DNA of 64,000 bases from an uncultured Porphyromonadaceae bacterium (lineage in GTDB: Bacteria > Bacteroidota > Bacteroidia > Bacteroidales > Muribaculaceae), in the NCBI GenBank assembly GCA_947073495.1, contig CAMTMX010000001.1, forward strand, positions 1 to 64,000. Direction: 5' to 3'. Both the position numbers and the translations under genes were made by a program. Below the pieces are notes generated by a model. That model was not told where the DNA came from. It did not search any database and was given only the letters and a program-made list of their open reading frames with translations. Of the stretch, positions 8,284 through 16,730 are shown piece after piece. Position 1 is the first letter of the stretch, and each line of letters opens with the position of its first letter.

Positions 8284-9366
8284 TCATTTTTTTATTATTC
8301 CTACAAGATTGGCTGTCCTTACCGGGTGAAGAGGGTCATTCGTAATGACCTCCACACGTATCCTAAACGGACCCGGAGGCAATTTATGCGTGTCAAGCTT
8401 ACCTTGAACTTTCCCTTTATCCTTCCCTTTTACACTTCTTGAAAATGTATTCAATTCCACACCCTCATTGTTGGAGTATACCCTGTTTACTTCAAGTTTT
8501 GCCTTACCGTCGTTGAGAATACCGAATTCAAAAGGGATCGCCTCCTCAGACAAAGATTCGCCCAAATCTATAAACTCGGGATCAAGATACGCCCTTGGAC
8601 TGTTTTCAATATCCTCAACACTTAAAGACTGACTGTCCGGCACTATCGACGATGTAATTTTTATTTCATGTTCAGCTTTTTGTGGAGAGCGGTTGTCAGG
8701 TCTGACAGAAACGACATATTCCACAGGACCCATTCTCTTTTCCTTTGAAGTGTTGAGATAGAACCCGAAAGTTCCAATTTCACCGGGAGCAAGCGCCTTA
8801 GGGGTAAAATTAGTCTCTATCGCAGATTCCTTATCAGTCCATACCGGTCGGATAGTATCCGATCCCTGATTATAAACATTCACAAAAGCGTGGCGGGAAC
8901 CTCCTTTCTTCACTTCACCCATTGGAACCAAAAATGATTCGAACCGTAAAGGCCCGACTTCATGAGGGTAATTGACCTCAAGAGTCTCTGGCGAACCTAT
9001 CACAGTACCGGTTATACGGATCACTTCCAATTGATTATCTGAACCGATATACACCTTCACAGTCTTGTCAAAGGGACCGGGACGACCGGCAGGGTTATAT
9101 GTAAATCCTACTGTCGCCGTATCTCCCGGCTGAATCATATCTTCAGTGTATTCCACCCCCGTACAGCCGCAACTCGGACGCACATTTCTGATAAAGGTAG
9201 GCTCCTTACCGGTATTTACAAATCTTACACTACCCATTTTAGGACCCTCGGCTTCTTTGAAAGCACCGAAATAATATTCCGTTGAAAGCCATTTCACATC
9301 TGCAGATGTGAAAACAGGCGTCACAGACGCCAATAGGCATGTCAGCAAAACAACCGGATTTTTCAT
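8284..9366 (-). CDS. Exported DUF1573 protein, multi-domain
   Basis: The 360-residue protein starts with a signal peptide (MKNPVVLLTCLLASVTPVFTSA). It contains a clear DUF1573 (ASH/immunoglobulin-like) domain at about residues 25-115: WLSTEYYFGAFKE, the cysteine pair motif SCGCTG, and GDTATVGFTYNPAGRPGPF. At least two further beta-sandwich-like segments follow. It is expected to be periplasmic or surface-exposed. DUF1573 has no established biochemical function. The neighbour 15 bases upstream is a single-domain DUF1573 protein, so the two form a probable operon with meaB. Confidence 0.85.
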   Translation of the reverse strand: MKNPVVLLTCLLASVTPVFTSADVKWLSTEYYFGAFKEAEGPKMGSVRFVNTGKEPTFIRNVRPSCGCTGVEYTEDMIQPGDTATVGFTYNPAGRPGPFDKTVKVYIGSDNQLEVIRITGTVIGSPETLEVNYPHEVGPLRFESFLVPMGEVKKGGSRHAFVNVYNQGSDTIRPVWTDKESAIETNFTPKALAPGEIGTFGFYLNTSKEKRMGPVEYVVSVRPDNRSPQKAEHEIKITSSIVPDSQSLSVEDIENSPRAYLDPEFIDLGESLSEEAIPFEFGILNDGKAKLEVNRVYSNNEGVELNTFSRSVKGKDKGKVQGKLDTHKLPPGPFRIRVEVITNDPLHPVRTANLVGIIKK

Positions 9367-9381
9367 ACTCCCCTACGATAA

Positions 9382-9795
9382 TTATTTAGACTTAGGAGCA
9401 ACCGTCCCCCTTATCTTAAGACTGATTTTGGAAGGATTCCCGTTAGTCTTTATAGTGACCACTTTCGTAAACCCTCCGGGTCTGCCTATGGGGTTATATG
9501 TCACTTTTATAACTCCTGATTTTCCCGGCGCCACGGGTGCTTTCGGATACTCAGGTTTTGTACAGCCACATTCAGCCTTTGCCTCATATATGATAAGATT
9601 TGCCCCGCCTTCATTCACAAATGGGAACTCACAGCTGACAGGCCCCCCGTCTTCTTTAATCATACCGAAATCATGAGAGAGATTCTCAAACTTGGCAGAC
9701 GCTTTCTTATTGTCGCCTGCAATTGCGGCAACTGTCCCGGCAATCGAGACAGCAGCCACCACAATTATTAATGACAATATCTTTCTTATTTTCAT
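9382..9795 (-). CDS. Exported DUF1573 protein, single domain
   Basis: About 137 residues from the ATG at 9795 (MKIRKILSLIIV), which gives a proper signal peptide; the frame extends 10 codons further upstream. The mature part is one DUF1573 domain with FENLSHDFGMIKEDGGPV, AECGCTKPEYP and GVIKVTYNPIGRPGGF, ending in a strand rich in basic residues. It is the first gene of the probable DUF1573-DUF1573-meaB operon. Its role is unknown beyond being a predicted periplasmic protein. Confidence 0.85.
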   Translation of the reverse strand: MKIRKILSLIIVVAAVSIAGTVAAIAGDNKKASAKFENLSHDFGMIKEDGGPVSCEFPFVNEGGANLIIYEAKAECGCTKPEYPKAPVAPGKSGVIKVTYNPIGRPGGFTKVVTIKTNGNPSKISLKIRGTVAPKSK

Positions 9796-9954
9796 ATTCG
9801 ATGAAATTATTATCATTTTAGACATTTTTACTTAAGATTTAGTTTAAGCCTGATTTAAAATTTATGGCTTTCTTCTGCAAAAATAAACAATTTCCATAAC
9901 ATTCCACCTTTTTTTCTGTATTTAAAAACGCATAAAGCCATCGAAGCGTTATAA

Positions 9955-9986
9955 TTTTGCTCAGTGACTATTTTTTACTAATTTTG
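9955..9986 (+). promoter_or_regulatory. Bacteroidetes promoter for the acyltransferase cassette
   Basis: TTTTG (9955-9959) and TAATTTTG (9979-9986) are separated by 19 bases, matching the Bacteroidetes -33/-7 arrangement. It lies about 50 bases before the start at 10040. Confidence 0.6.
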
Positions 9987-10039
9987 CAGAAACAACCCCC
10001 ACCCGGAATTTAAACAACTGCTTCCGGGCATATCTATCA

Positions 10040-11005
10040 ATGGAAAAGATTATTGACCCCGTCGACAGAGAACTGATCATGAGCGAACTGACTCATGATA
10101 AACTTTTGCGCCATGCAAATAAAGGCGGCAACGAAGTATATGTGGTCGACGCATTCAATGCGCCTTCCGTGATGAAAGAAATAGGAAGATTGCGCGAAAT
10201 CGCCTTCCGTGATGCCGGAGGCGGCACCGGACTTGAATGCGACATAGATGAGTTCGACACAATGGAAACTCCATGCCAGCAATTGGTGGTGTGGGACCCT
10301 CACGACAGGGAAATTGTCGGGGGATACCGTTTTATTCTTGGAGAAAACATTAGATTTAAGAATGGAGTGCCAAACATAGCCACATCTCACATGTTTGGTT
10401 TTTCAAACCAATTCCTTGAAGAATTATTGCCCAACACGCTCGAACTCGGACGATCTTTCGTGGCAACATCCTATCAAAGCACTAAATCCCATTCCAAGGC
10501 ACTATATGTGCTTGACAACCTATGGGACGGACTGGGTGCTTTGACTGTGATATACCCTCAGATTAAATATCTTTTCGGGAAAGTCACGATGTATCCATCA
10601 TACGGCACGGAATGCAGGGACATGCTTCTTGGATTCCTTCACAAGTATTTTCACGATCCTGAGAAACTGGTATGGCCTATTGATGAGCTTCCAAGCAATG
10701 CAAAATCTGACGAAGTGCAAAGCATTTTCACAGGTGGATCGTTTAAAGAGGATTATAAGATCCTGAATCATGCCATCCGCGCCCACGGACAGAACATCCC
10801 TCCCTTAGTGAACGCATACATGTCGTTGTCGCCGACAATGAAAGTGTTTGGCACTGCAATAAATCATGAATTTGGAGACGTGGAGGAAACCGGCATCTTT
10901 TTCAAGATTTCAGAAATTTTTGAGGAAAAGAAGCGACGCCACATCCAGTCTTTCATGGATAGCGGTTCAGATGAACTGACCACCGATTCGCCGCATCTCT
11001 CATAA
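10040..11005 (+). CDS. GNAT-fold N-acyltransferase (OlsB/GlsB-like)
   Basis: A 321-residue protein of the hemolysin-like/Acetyltransf_5 group of GNAT acyltransferases, which transfer a 3-hydroxyacyl chain to an amino group. In Bacteroides the relative GlsB makes N-acyl-glycine lipids. Visible signs are LREIAFRDAGGGTG (51-64), the strand IVGGYRF (92-98) and ELGRSF (135-140), which are typical of this group. The partner O-acyltransferase (GlsA/PlsC-like) is not adjacent, so the glycine-lipid assignment is by family only. It is the first gene of a plus-strand run into the LegB-like gene (43-base gap) and has its own promoter. It is probably membrane-associated through a soluble domain. Confidence 0.75.
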   Translation: MEKIIDPVDRELIMSELTHDKLLRHANKGGNEVYVVDAFNAPSVMKEIGRLREIAFRDAGGGTGLECDIDEFDTMETPCQQLVVWDPHDREIVGGYRFILGENIRFKNGVPNIATSHMFGFSNQFLEELLPNTLELGRSFVATSYQSTKSHSKALYVLDNLWDGLGALTVIYPQIKYLFGKVTMYPSYGTECRDMLLGFLHKYFHDPEKLVWPIDELPSNAKSDEVQSIFTGGSFKEDYKILNHAIRAHGQNIPPLVNAYMSLSPTMKVFGTAINHEFGDVEETGIFFKISEIFEEKKRRHIQSFMDSGSDELTTDSPHLS

Positions 11006-11048
11006 ATTGGACCATCACGTTTTCTCTCCTTTAATAAACTCATTGTAA

Positions 11049-12026
11049 ATGGAAAATGTAGTAGTGACCGGAGCTGACGGATTCATAGGCAGTCACCTCA
11101 CGGAAGCCCTTTTGAAAGAAGGATGTAATGTCACAGCTCTTGCGCAATACAACTCATTCAACAATTGGGGATGGCTCGAAGGTATCAACAATCCTCGATT
11201 GAAGGTAGTCACGGGAGATATACGCGACCCGAATTTTTGCCGCACTCTCGTTGAAGGAGCAGACACAGTGTTTCATCTTGCCGCCCTCATTGCCATCCCA
11301 TACAGCTATATAGCTCCCGACAGCTATGTAGACACCAACGTGAAAGGGACCCTAAACATTTGTCAGGCGGCAAAGGATGCCGGCATCCCTCGTTTGCTTG
11401 TCACGTCAACTTCCGAAGTATATGGCACAGCCCAATACGTGCCGATCGACGAACATCACCCCAAACAACCGCAAAGCCCATATTCAGCAACCAAGATAAG
11501 TGCCGACGCAATAGCCCTGAGTTTTCACAACGCATTCGGACTTAATGTCTCTATTGTGCGTCCGTTCAACACTTACGGCCCCCGGCAGAGCGCACGCGCC
11601 ATAATCCCCACAATCATCACCCAGATAGCAACCGGCATCAGGGAAATCAAGGTAGGGGATCTTTCCCCCACACGCGATTTCAATTATGTGGAAGACACTT
11701 GCCGAGGCTTTATTGCGATAGCAAGATGCAATGATGCCGCCGGAGAAGAGATCAACATTGCAACACAGCGAGAGGTCAGCATGGAGACAACCCTCAAGAC
11801 AATTTCAAGGCTTATGGATGCAGATGTCAGATGGGTGGTAGACCCTGAAAGGCTGCGTCCTTCAGGAAGTGAGGTGTTCCGGTTGCTTGGTTCAAACAAA
11901 AAAATAAAAGAGCTAACCGGATGGGAGCCGGAGGTGTCGCTTGAAGAAGGACTTAAACGGACAATCAGCTGGATATGCAGCGACAATAATCTGAAAAACT
12001 ACAAACCCAATATCTATAACAGATGA
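11049..12026 (+). CDS. NAD-dependent nucleotide-sugar dehydratase/epimerase (LegB-like)
   Basis: This 325-residue extended SDR has the NAD motif GADGFIGSH (residues 8-16), TSTSEVYG (119-126) with a glutamate at the position used by 4,6-dehydratases, and the catalytic YSATK (145-149). RPFNTYGPRQS follows. The sequence most resembles LegB-type UDP-GlcNAc-derivative 4,6-dehydratases, although a 4-epimerase cannot be excluded. The stop overlaps the start of the next gene by four bases (ATGA), implying translational coupling with the ATP-grasp and CMP-sugar synthetase genes. The cassette likely prepares an activated sugar. Confidence 0.78.
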   Translation: MENVVVTGADGFIGSHLTEALLKEGCNVTALAQYNSFNNWGWLEGINNPRLKVVTGDIRDPNFCRTLVEGADTVFHLAALIAIPYSYIAPDSYVDTNVKGTLNICQAAKDAGIPRLLVTSTSEVYGTAQYVPIDEHHPKQPQSPYSATKISADAIALSFHNAFGLNVSIVRPFNTYGPRQSARAIIPTIITQIATGIREIKVGDLSPTRDFNYVEDTCRGFIAIARCNDAAGEEINIATQREVSMETTLKTISRLMDADVRWVVDPERLRPSGSEVFRLLGSNKKIKELTGWEPEVSLEEGLKRTISWICSDNNLKNYKPNIYNR

Positions 12027-12976
12027 AAAATCAACAACTCACGGTCTTACTGCTCGGAGGCGCGCGTCGTGTGTCTCTTGCAGAACTTCTCATTAGAAGC
12101 GGTAACCGCATTGGCTACAAAGTCAATATCGTGAGCTACGATCTCTCGGAAGAGGTGCCTATTTCCACTGTAGGAAAGGTCATCAAAGGTCTTCGTTGGA
12201 ACGACGCCGGCGTCGTCGATGACATTGAGCGCGTAGTGAAAGAATATGAGGTGAATATCATTCTCCCGTTCGTAAACGGGGCTATCGAAATAGCTTCAAT
12301 ATGCAAAGACAAGATGCCGGGTGTTTTTGTGCCGGTCACTGATTTTGACACAGCAAGCAAACTTTTTGATAAAGTTGAGGCGGCAAAAGTATTCAAGGAG
12401 GCAGGACTCCCCATTCCCCGCACTTACAGTGTGCTCTCAGCGCAGATGCCGGCTATTGCCAAGCCTCGTAAAGGAGGGTCTTCCAGAGGAATACATATTT
12501 TCAACAATATGGAGGATTTCATGCATCTGCAAGATCTTCAGAATTATCTTGTTCAAGAATATATTTCCAATTGTAAAGAATATACCGTAGACTGCTACAT
12601 AAGCCGGAAAGGGGAAATTCTCACTTCTGTGCCACGTGAACGAATCGAGATAATGGGTGGAGAATCCACCCGCACCCGCACTTGCAGGAATGAGATCCTT
12701 GAAAAACTCAGCAAGGAGGTTATTGAGAAATTCGCACTGCGCGGACCTGTGAACCTGCAGTTCCTCCACGACATCGACGCTGACCGCTATTTGCTTATGG
12801 AGGTCAATCCACGATTGGGAGGTGGTGTGATTTGCTCTATTTATGCCGGCGCCCCTATCACAGACTATATCATAAATGAGGCTCTTGGCGTCGAACTATC
12901 CCCTTGCAACGATTGGGCGTCAGGAACTCTGATGGCAAGATATTTCAAAGAGGCTATCTTCTATGAAAAAAAATGA
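12023..12976 (+). CDS. ATP-grasp ligase (CarB-like)
   Basis: This 317-residue protein has an N-terminal pre-ATP-grasp domain (LLLGGARRVSLAELL), a CarB/PylC-like central part (IAKPRKGGSSRGI is the nucleotide-binding lysine/glycine loop), and the C-terminal LLMEVNPRLGGGV with the metal-binding E and N. Such enzymes join a carboxylate to an amine through an acyl-phosphate. The substrates are unknown. Its frame overlaps both neighbours (4 and 14 bases), so it works with the LegB-like dehydratase and the cytidylyltransferase. I infer a sugar-modifying or amino-acylating step; the window alone does not prove it. Confidence 0.78.
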   Translation: MKNQQLTVLLLGGARRVSLAELLIRSGNRIGYKVNIVSYDLSEEVPISTVGKVIKGLRWNDAGVVDDIERVVKEYEVNIILPFVNGAIEIASICKDKMPGVFVPVTDFDTASKLFDKVEAAKVFKEAGLPIPRTYSVLSAQMPAIAKPRKGGSSRGIHIFNNMEDFMHLQDLQNYLVQEYISNCKEYTVDCYISRKGEILTSVPRERIEIMGGESTRTRTCRNEILEKLSKEVIEKFALRGPVNLQFLHDIDADRYLLMEVNPRLGGGVICSIYAGAPITDYIINEALGVELSPCNDWASGTLMARYFKEAIFYEKK

Positions 12977-13682
12977 TACACTTTGGATCATTCCGGCACG
13001 AGGAGGGAGTAAAGGGATTCCCGGAAAAAATGTGAAGCCATTTTGTGGCAAGCCACTCGTCTGCAGGGCGACGGAGCAGGCGATCGCATGTGCAATGCCC
13101 GACGATGAAATTTTTGTATCTACAGATTCCGAGGAAATAAAAAAAGCGGCTGAATCTTGCGGAATATCTATACCCTTCTTCCGCCCGGATGATCTGGCAA
13201 GCGATACCGCCTCCTCTTATTCTGTAATTATGCATGCCCTGCGTGAGTTTGAAGAGAGGGGTAAACATTTCTCAAGAGTGATACTTCTTCAACCCACTTC
13301 CCCACTCAGGACGATTGAAGACATCCGAGGTGCGGCAGACCTCTGGAATCCTGAAATAGATATGGTGGTCAGTGTATGTGAAGCACACACCAACCCTTAC
13401 TATAATGCTTTTGAAACCGATCGTGACGGATTTCTTCATATTTCAAAAGGTGAAGGGAAATACACCCGACGCCAGGACGCTCCGAAAGTCTGGGAATATA
13501 ACGGCGCTGTATATGTGATGACCGTGGATGCCCTAAAGAAATCCCCGATGGGCGCCTTTACCAAAATCATTCCTTTTCCTATGCCGTCATCACGGTCTGC
13601 GGATCTCGACACTCCGGAAGATTGGCTGATTGCGGAAACTATTTACAAACGAACTCATGACATCTCCTCAGACAATACTTAA
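12963..13682 (+). CDS. Acylneuraminate cytidylyltransferase-like CMP-sugar synthetase
   Basis: This 239-residue nucleotidyltransferase activates a 2-keto-3-deoxy sugar acid (sialic, legionaminic or related) with CTP. The signature IPARGGSKGIPGKN near residues 9-22 binds CTP, and LLQPTSPLR and EYNGAVYVM are the following family motifs. The length fits NeuA/LegF-type enzymes. It overlaps the ATP-grasp gene by 14 bases and the recQ start by 26 bases. No NeuB/LegI synthase or NeuC hydrolase is in the window, so the sugar would have to be made elsewhere or may not be a nonulosonic acid. Confidence 0.85.
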   Translation: MKKNDTLWIIPARGGSKGIPGKNVKPFCGKPLVCRATEQAIACAMPDDEIFVSTDSEEIKKAAESCGISIPFFRPDDLASDTASSYSVIMHALREFEERGKHFSRVILLQPTSPLRTIEDIRGAADLWNPEIDMVVSVCEAHTNPYYNAFETDRDGFLHISKGEGKYTRRQDAPKVWEYNGAVYVMTVDALKKSPMGAFTKIIPFPMPSSRSADLDTPEDWLIAETIYKRTHDISSDNT

Positions 13683-15765
13683 AAAGTATTACGGATATTC
13701 CTCTTTCCGTAAAGGTCAGGAAGAAATAATAAATGCAACCCTTTCGGGCAAAGACTCTTTAGTGCTTATGCCCACAGGGGGCGGGAAATCTATTTGCTAC
13801 CAAGTTCCTGCATTGATGCTTCCCGGTTGCGCCATCATCATTTCCCCTTTGATAGCATTGATGAATGATCAGGTTCTTGCGTTGCGTGCAAACGGGATTC
13901 CTGCAGTGGCAATTCATTCCAATCAGGATGAATACGTCAACCAAGATAATTTTTATAAGGCTTCCCAAGGAGAAATAAAACTGATATATATTTCCCCCGA
14001 ACGGTTGATTTCCGATATTGAACTCATTGCTTCGAGAATTAAGATTTCTTTAGTGGCAATAGATGAAGCGCATTGCATTTCACAATGGGGTCATGATTTC
14101 CGTCCGGTGTATACATCCCTCAGATGCATAAAAGAAAAATTCAGCGATGTCCCGGTCATGGCACTCACCGCCACTGCAGATCGCCTCACACGCAACGACA
14201 TCGCCACAGCGCTTGGGCTTGACAATCCATATTGTTGGATAGGGTCTTTCGACCGTCCGAATATTTCCCTCAGGGTAATGAATGACCCCGGCAAGAAACA
14301 ACGTCTCAAGATTATAGCGGGACTGATCAACAAATATCATCTGGATTCAGGCATCGTCTACTGCCTAAGCAGGAAAAAGACAGAAGCAATGCATGAGGCA
14401 TTGTCTGACATGGGGTATCGGTCTGTATGCTATCATGCGGGATTGTCTCCCCAACAGAGGGAAGAGGCACAGAAAGCGTTTGTCAATGGTGATGCCCAGG
14501 TTGTATGTGCCACTATAGCTTTTGGAATGGGTATTGACAAAAGTAATATCCGGTGGGTGGTGCACAACAACATCCCCGGGAATATCGAAAGTTACTATCA
14601 GGAGATCGGCAGGGCAGGCAGAGACGGACTCCCCGCTGAAGCTATCATGTTCTACAATTTCGGCGACATAATCATGCGCCGGAATTTTGTGGATGCCTCC
14701 GGACAGAAAGAGATCAATAGCGAGAAACTTGATTTCATGCAAAAATTTGCGGAGGCTACCGTATGCCGCAGGCGTATTCTCTTGAGCTATTTCAGTGAAG
14801 AGACCACCCATGACTGCGGCAATTGCGACAATTGCCGCAGCCCCCGACAAAAATTCGATGGAACCATCACTGCACAAAAGGCATTAAGCGCTGTTATACG
14901 GGTAAATTCAGGAGAATCGATTAATACCATAGTTGATATACTCAGAGCCTCAACACGTGCGGACATCATTTCAAAAGGGTATCACCAGTTGAAAACGTAT
15001 GGAGCAGGGAGAGATCTCACTCCTTTGGAATGGCACAGCTACATTCTCCAGATGATTCAACTCGGACTTCTGGAAGTGGCGTATGAGGATAATTTCCACT
15101 TGCGCCCCACCCCTTACGGAATGAGAGTGGTGAAAGGGCTTGAACGTATCCAGCTTTCAACTTTCGAAAAGCCTGTGTTCGGTGCGACAAATAAAAAACG
15201 TGATCCCGAACCGGTTGTAACACTCTCGCCTGATGAACAACTTCTGGAGATACTTAAGAAACTAAGGAAAAAGATCTCCGACAGTCAAAATGTTGCCGCC
15301 TATATGGTGTTCTCTGACGCTACGCTCAAAGAAATGGTGGATAAACGGCCTGTAGACATAGAGGCTTTTTCACGTATCTCGGGTGTAGGAGAAGTGAAAC
15401 TGGCAAAATATGGTAAAGATTTTATAGCGGAAATACGCAAATTTGAAGGCTTGAAACGGTCAATGCCTATAGGAACAAGCCAGAAAGAAACCCTTATACT
15501 TTTCAATTCCGGAATGAATCCTGAAAAGATCGCTGAGCTAAAGGGTGTCACTGTTTCGACAATTTATTCTCACCTTGTGCAATGGGCGGACGAAGGAAAG
15601 ATGTATGATTTCCGTCGTCTACTCACTGAAGAAGAATATAATCTTGTAGTAAAAATATTTGAGAAAGATCCTGAAAATGCATTTAGGATTCTTGCTGACG
15701 AGTATCATCTTCCATCTCATATAATCCGTGCCGCCCAGGCTGAACAACGAGCAAAGGGGAAATAG
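13657..15765 (+). CDS. recQ: ATP-dependent DNA helicase RecQ
   Basis: The 702-residue helicase (start at 13657, MTSPQTILKKYYG; a longer frame begins at 13630) unwinds DNA 3'-5' in recombination and fork repair. Visible are the Q-motif region YGYSSFRKGQEEII, Walker A TGGGKS, Walker B DEAHCISQWGHDFRP, motif VI QEIGRAGRDG, a zinc site with CRRR and CGNCDNC, a winged-helix region, an HRDC domain (about residues 530-610) and a C-terminal helix-turn-helix with GVTVSTIYSHLVQW. The start lies inside the end of the cytidylyltransferase gene, so it probably shares its transcript. Confidence 0.95.
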   Translation: MTSPQTILKKYYGYSSFRKGQEEIINATLSGKDSLVLMPTGGGKSICYQVPALMLPGCAIIISPLIALMNDQVLALRANGIPAVAIHSNQDEYVNQDNFYKASQGEIKLIYISPERLISDIELIASRIKISLVAIDEAHCISQWGHDFRPVYTSLRCIKEKFSDVPVMALTATADRLTRNDIATALGLDNPYCWIGSFDRPNISLRVMNDPGKKQRLKIIAGLINKYHLDSGIVYCLSRKKTEAMHEALSDMGYRSVCYHAGLSPQQREEAQKAFVNGDAQVVCATIAFGMGIDKSNIRWVVHNNIPGNIESYYQEIGRAGRDGLPAEAIMFYNFGDIIMRRNFVDASGQKEINSEKLDFMQKFAEATVCRRRILLSYFSEETTHDCGNCDNCRSPRQKFDGTITAQKALSAVIRVNSGESINTIVDILRASTRADIISKGYHQLKTYGAGRDLTPLEWHSYILQMIQLGLLEVAYEDNFHLRPTPYGMRVVKGLERIQLSTFEKPVFGATNKKRDPEPVVTLSPDEQLLEILKKLRKKISDSQNVAAYMVFSDATLKEMVDKRPVDIEAFSRISGVGEVKLAKYGKDFIAEIRKFEGLKRSMPIGTSQKETLILFNSGMNPEKIAELKGVTVSTIYSHLVQWADEGKMYDFRRLLTEEEYNLVVKIFEKDPENAFRILADEYHLPSHIIRAAQAEQRAKGK

Positions 15766-15835
15766 CCATTTTCACAATAATGATTATCAACAATTTGCAA
15801 TATTAATTTAACAACTCAATTAAATTTTCTTCTCA

Positions 15836-15870
15836 TTTTGTTGATATATGAAAATAAATTATTAACTTTG
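15836..15870 (+). promoter_or_regulatory. Promoter for tRNA-Pro
   Basis: A TAACTTTG -7 box (15863-15870) lies 23 bases before the tRNA, with a TTTTGTTG segment (15836-15843) at the -33 position. This matches the Bacteroidetes promoter form. Confidence 0.55.
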
Positions 15871-15893
15871 CAGTCAGAAAACCGAAAGGTTAT

Positions 15894-15968
15894 CGGGGCG
15901 TAGCGCAGTCCGGTTAGCGCACCTGCTTTGGGAGCAGGGGGTCGAAGGTTCGAATCCTTTCACCCCGA
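15894..15968 (+). tRNA. tRNA-Pro (anticodon TGG)
   Basis: The cloverleaf is readable: acceptor CGGGGCG pairs with CACCCCG except for one C/A mismatch, the D-arm contains the GCGC/GCGC pairs, the anticodon loop is TTTGGGA with TGG at 15929-15931, and the T-arm carries GGTTCGAATCC. No CCA is encoded. A terminator follows. The 3' end overlaps the end of the muramidase reading frame on the other strand. Confidence 0.97.
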
Positions 15969-16610
15969 CTGAAAAGTCTGACTCATTGAGTCAGACTTTT
16001 TTGTATCTATTATTCTGCCATAAATCAGAAATGTCCCGTCCGGCTGGATGGCATTCAGGCGCCGCAACCATCCATTGAGATATTTCCATGCGGCACGACA
16101 CTGCCTGTAATATTCCACCCTTGCCTCGAACATCCTTTTAAATAATCCAAGGGAATCGGCTTTGTTTATTGCCGCCAACGTCCTGCCGCCCACTACACCA
16201 TCATTTTTCACTCCGATAATATTCTGAGCTTTCTTGATCGCCCCATAACCGCTCGCCCATATCCAATCGACCAACAGATTGGCTAATCCCTGGCTTTCTA
16301 TGCAATCTCCTTGCCACTTGTCCCAATACATGGTCTTTAAAATCTCTTTCCATTCCTCAAAACTTATATTCCGGAGATCTTTCTTCGTAGGATCTTTCAA
16401 ACCTTTTGTAATTCTGAAATGAGTGTATGTCGACAAGGTGACATCAATCATGGTCGCCCCTCCCGGATCATCTTTGTCATCGCTCCATCCTGTTCTCTTG
16501 GCAAGAAGGAATTGTTCATCCAGAGGCAACTCCAGTTGCTTTCCGTTTTCTCCATACACACCTGCAGCAAAATGCAGTATAAACGGTATCATTTTTTCAA
16601 AATCTGCCAT
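15960..16610 (-). CDS. GH108-like muramidase with peptidoglycan-binding C-terminus
   Basis: About 217 residues from the ATG at 16610 (MADFEKMIPFI). The DDPGGATMIDVTLSTY segment is the DPGGxT core of the GH108 lysozyme (secretion-activator, phage endolysin-like) family. A PG_binding_3-like part follows around residues 130-190 (GLANLLVDWIWASGYGAIKKAQ and GVVGGRTLAAIN). The usual catalytic EGG at the N-terminus is not present; the equivalent region reads AAGVYGENGK, so activity may differ. No signal peptide is seen. The last 10 or so residues (KKSDSMSQTFQSG) come from the tRNA-Pro terminator and tRNA 3' end, implying the frame has run on past its ancestral end. It is probably a prophage remnant or a cell-wall enzyme. 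Confidence 0.72.
   Translation of the reverse strand: MADFEKMIPFILHFAAGVYGENGKQLELPLDEQFLLAKRTGWSDDKDDPGGATMIDVTLSTYTHFRITKGLKDPTKKDLRNISFEEWKEILKTMYWDKWQGDCIESQGLANLLVDWIWASGYGAIKKAQNIIGVKNDGVVGGRTLAAINKADSLGLFKRMFEARVEYYRQCRAAWKYLNGWLRRLNAIQPDGTFLIYGRIIDTKKSDSMSQTFQSG
15972..16002 (+). terminator. Intrinsic terminator after tRNA-Pro
   Basis: AAAAGTCTGACTC and GAGTCAGACTTTT form a long stem with a very short loop, followed by a T run. It lies four bases after the tRNA. The same bases encode the final residues of the convergent muramidase frame. Confidence 0.8.
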
Positions 16611-16703
16611 GTTTTTTACCACAAAATTATAATGGTTCACCTCCCGCCGTTTCTTATACTGAAACTTTGTGTTCTTATGTTTTTACTTCAAAAAATTGTT
16701 TAC

Positions 16704-16711
16704 TAACTTTG
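16704..16711 (+). promoter_or_regulatory. Promoter -7 box for the PHP gene
   Basis: TAACTTTG matches TAnnTTTG and lies 20 bases before the ATG at 16731, giving a short leader. Confidence 0.5.
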
Positions 16712-16730
16712 CATTGTAAATTACTCGATT

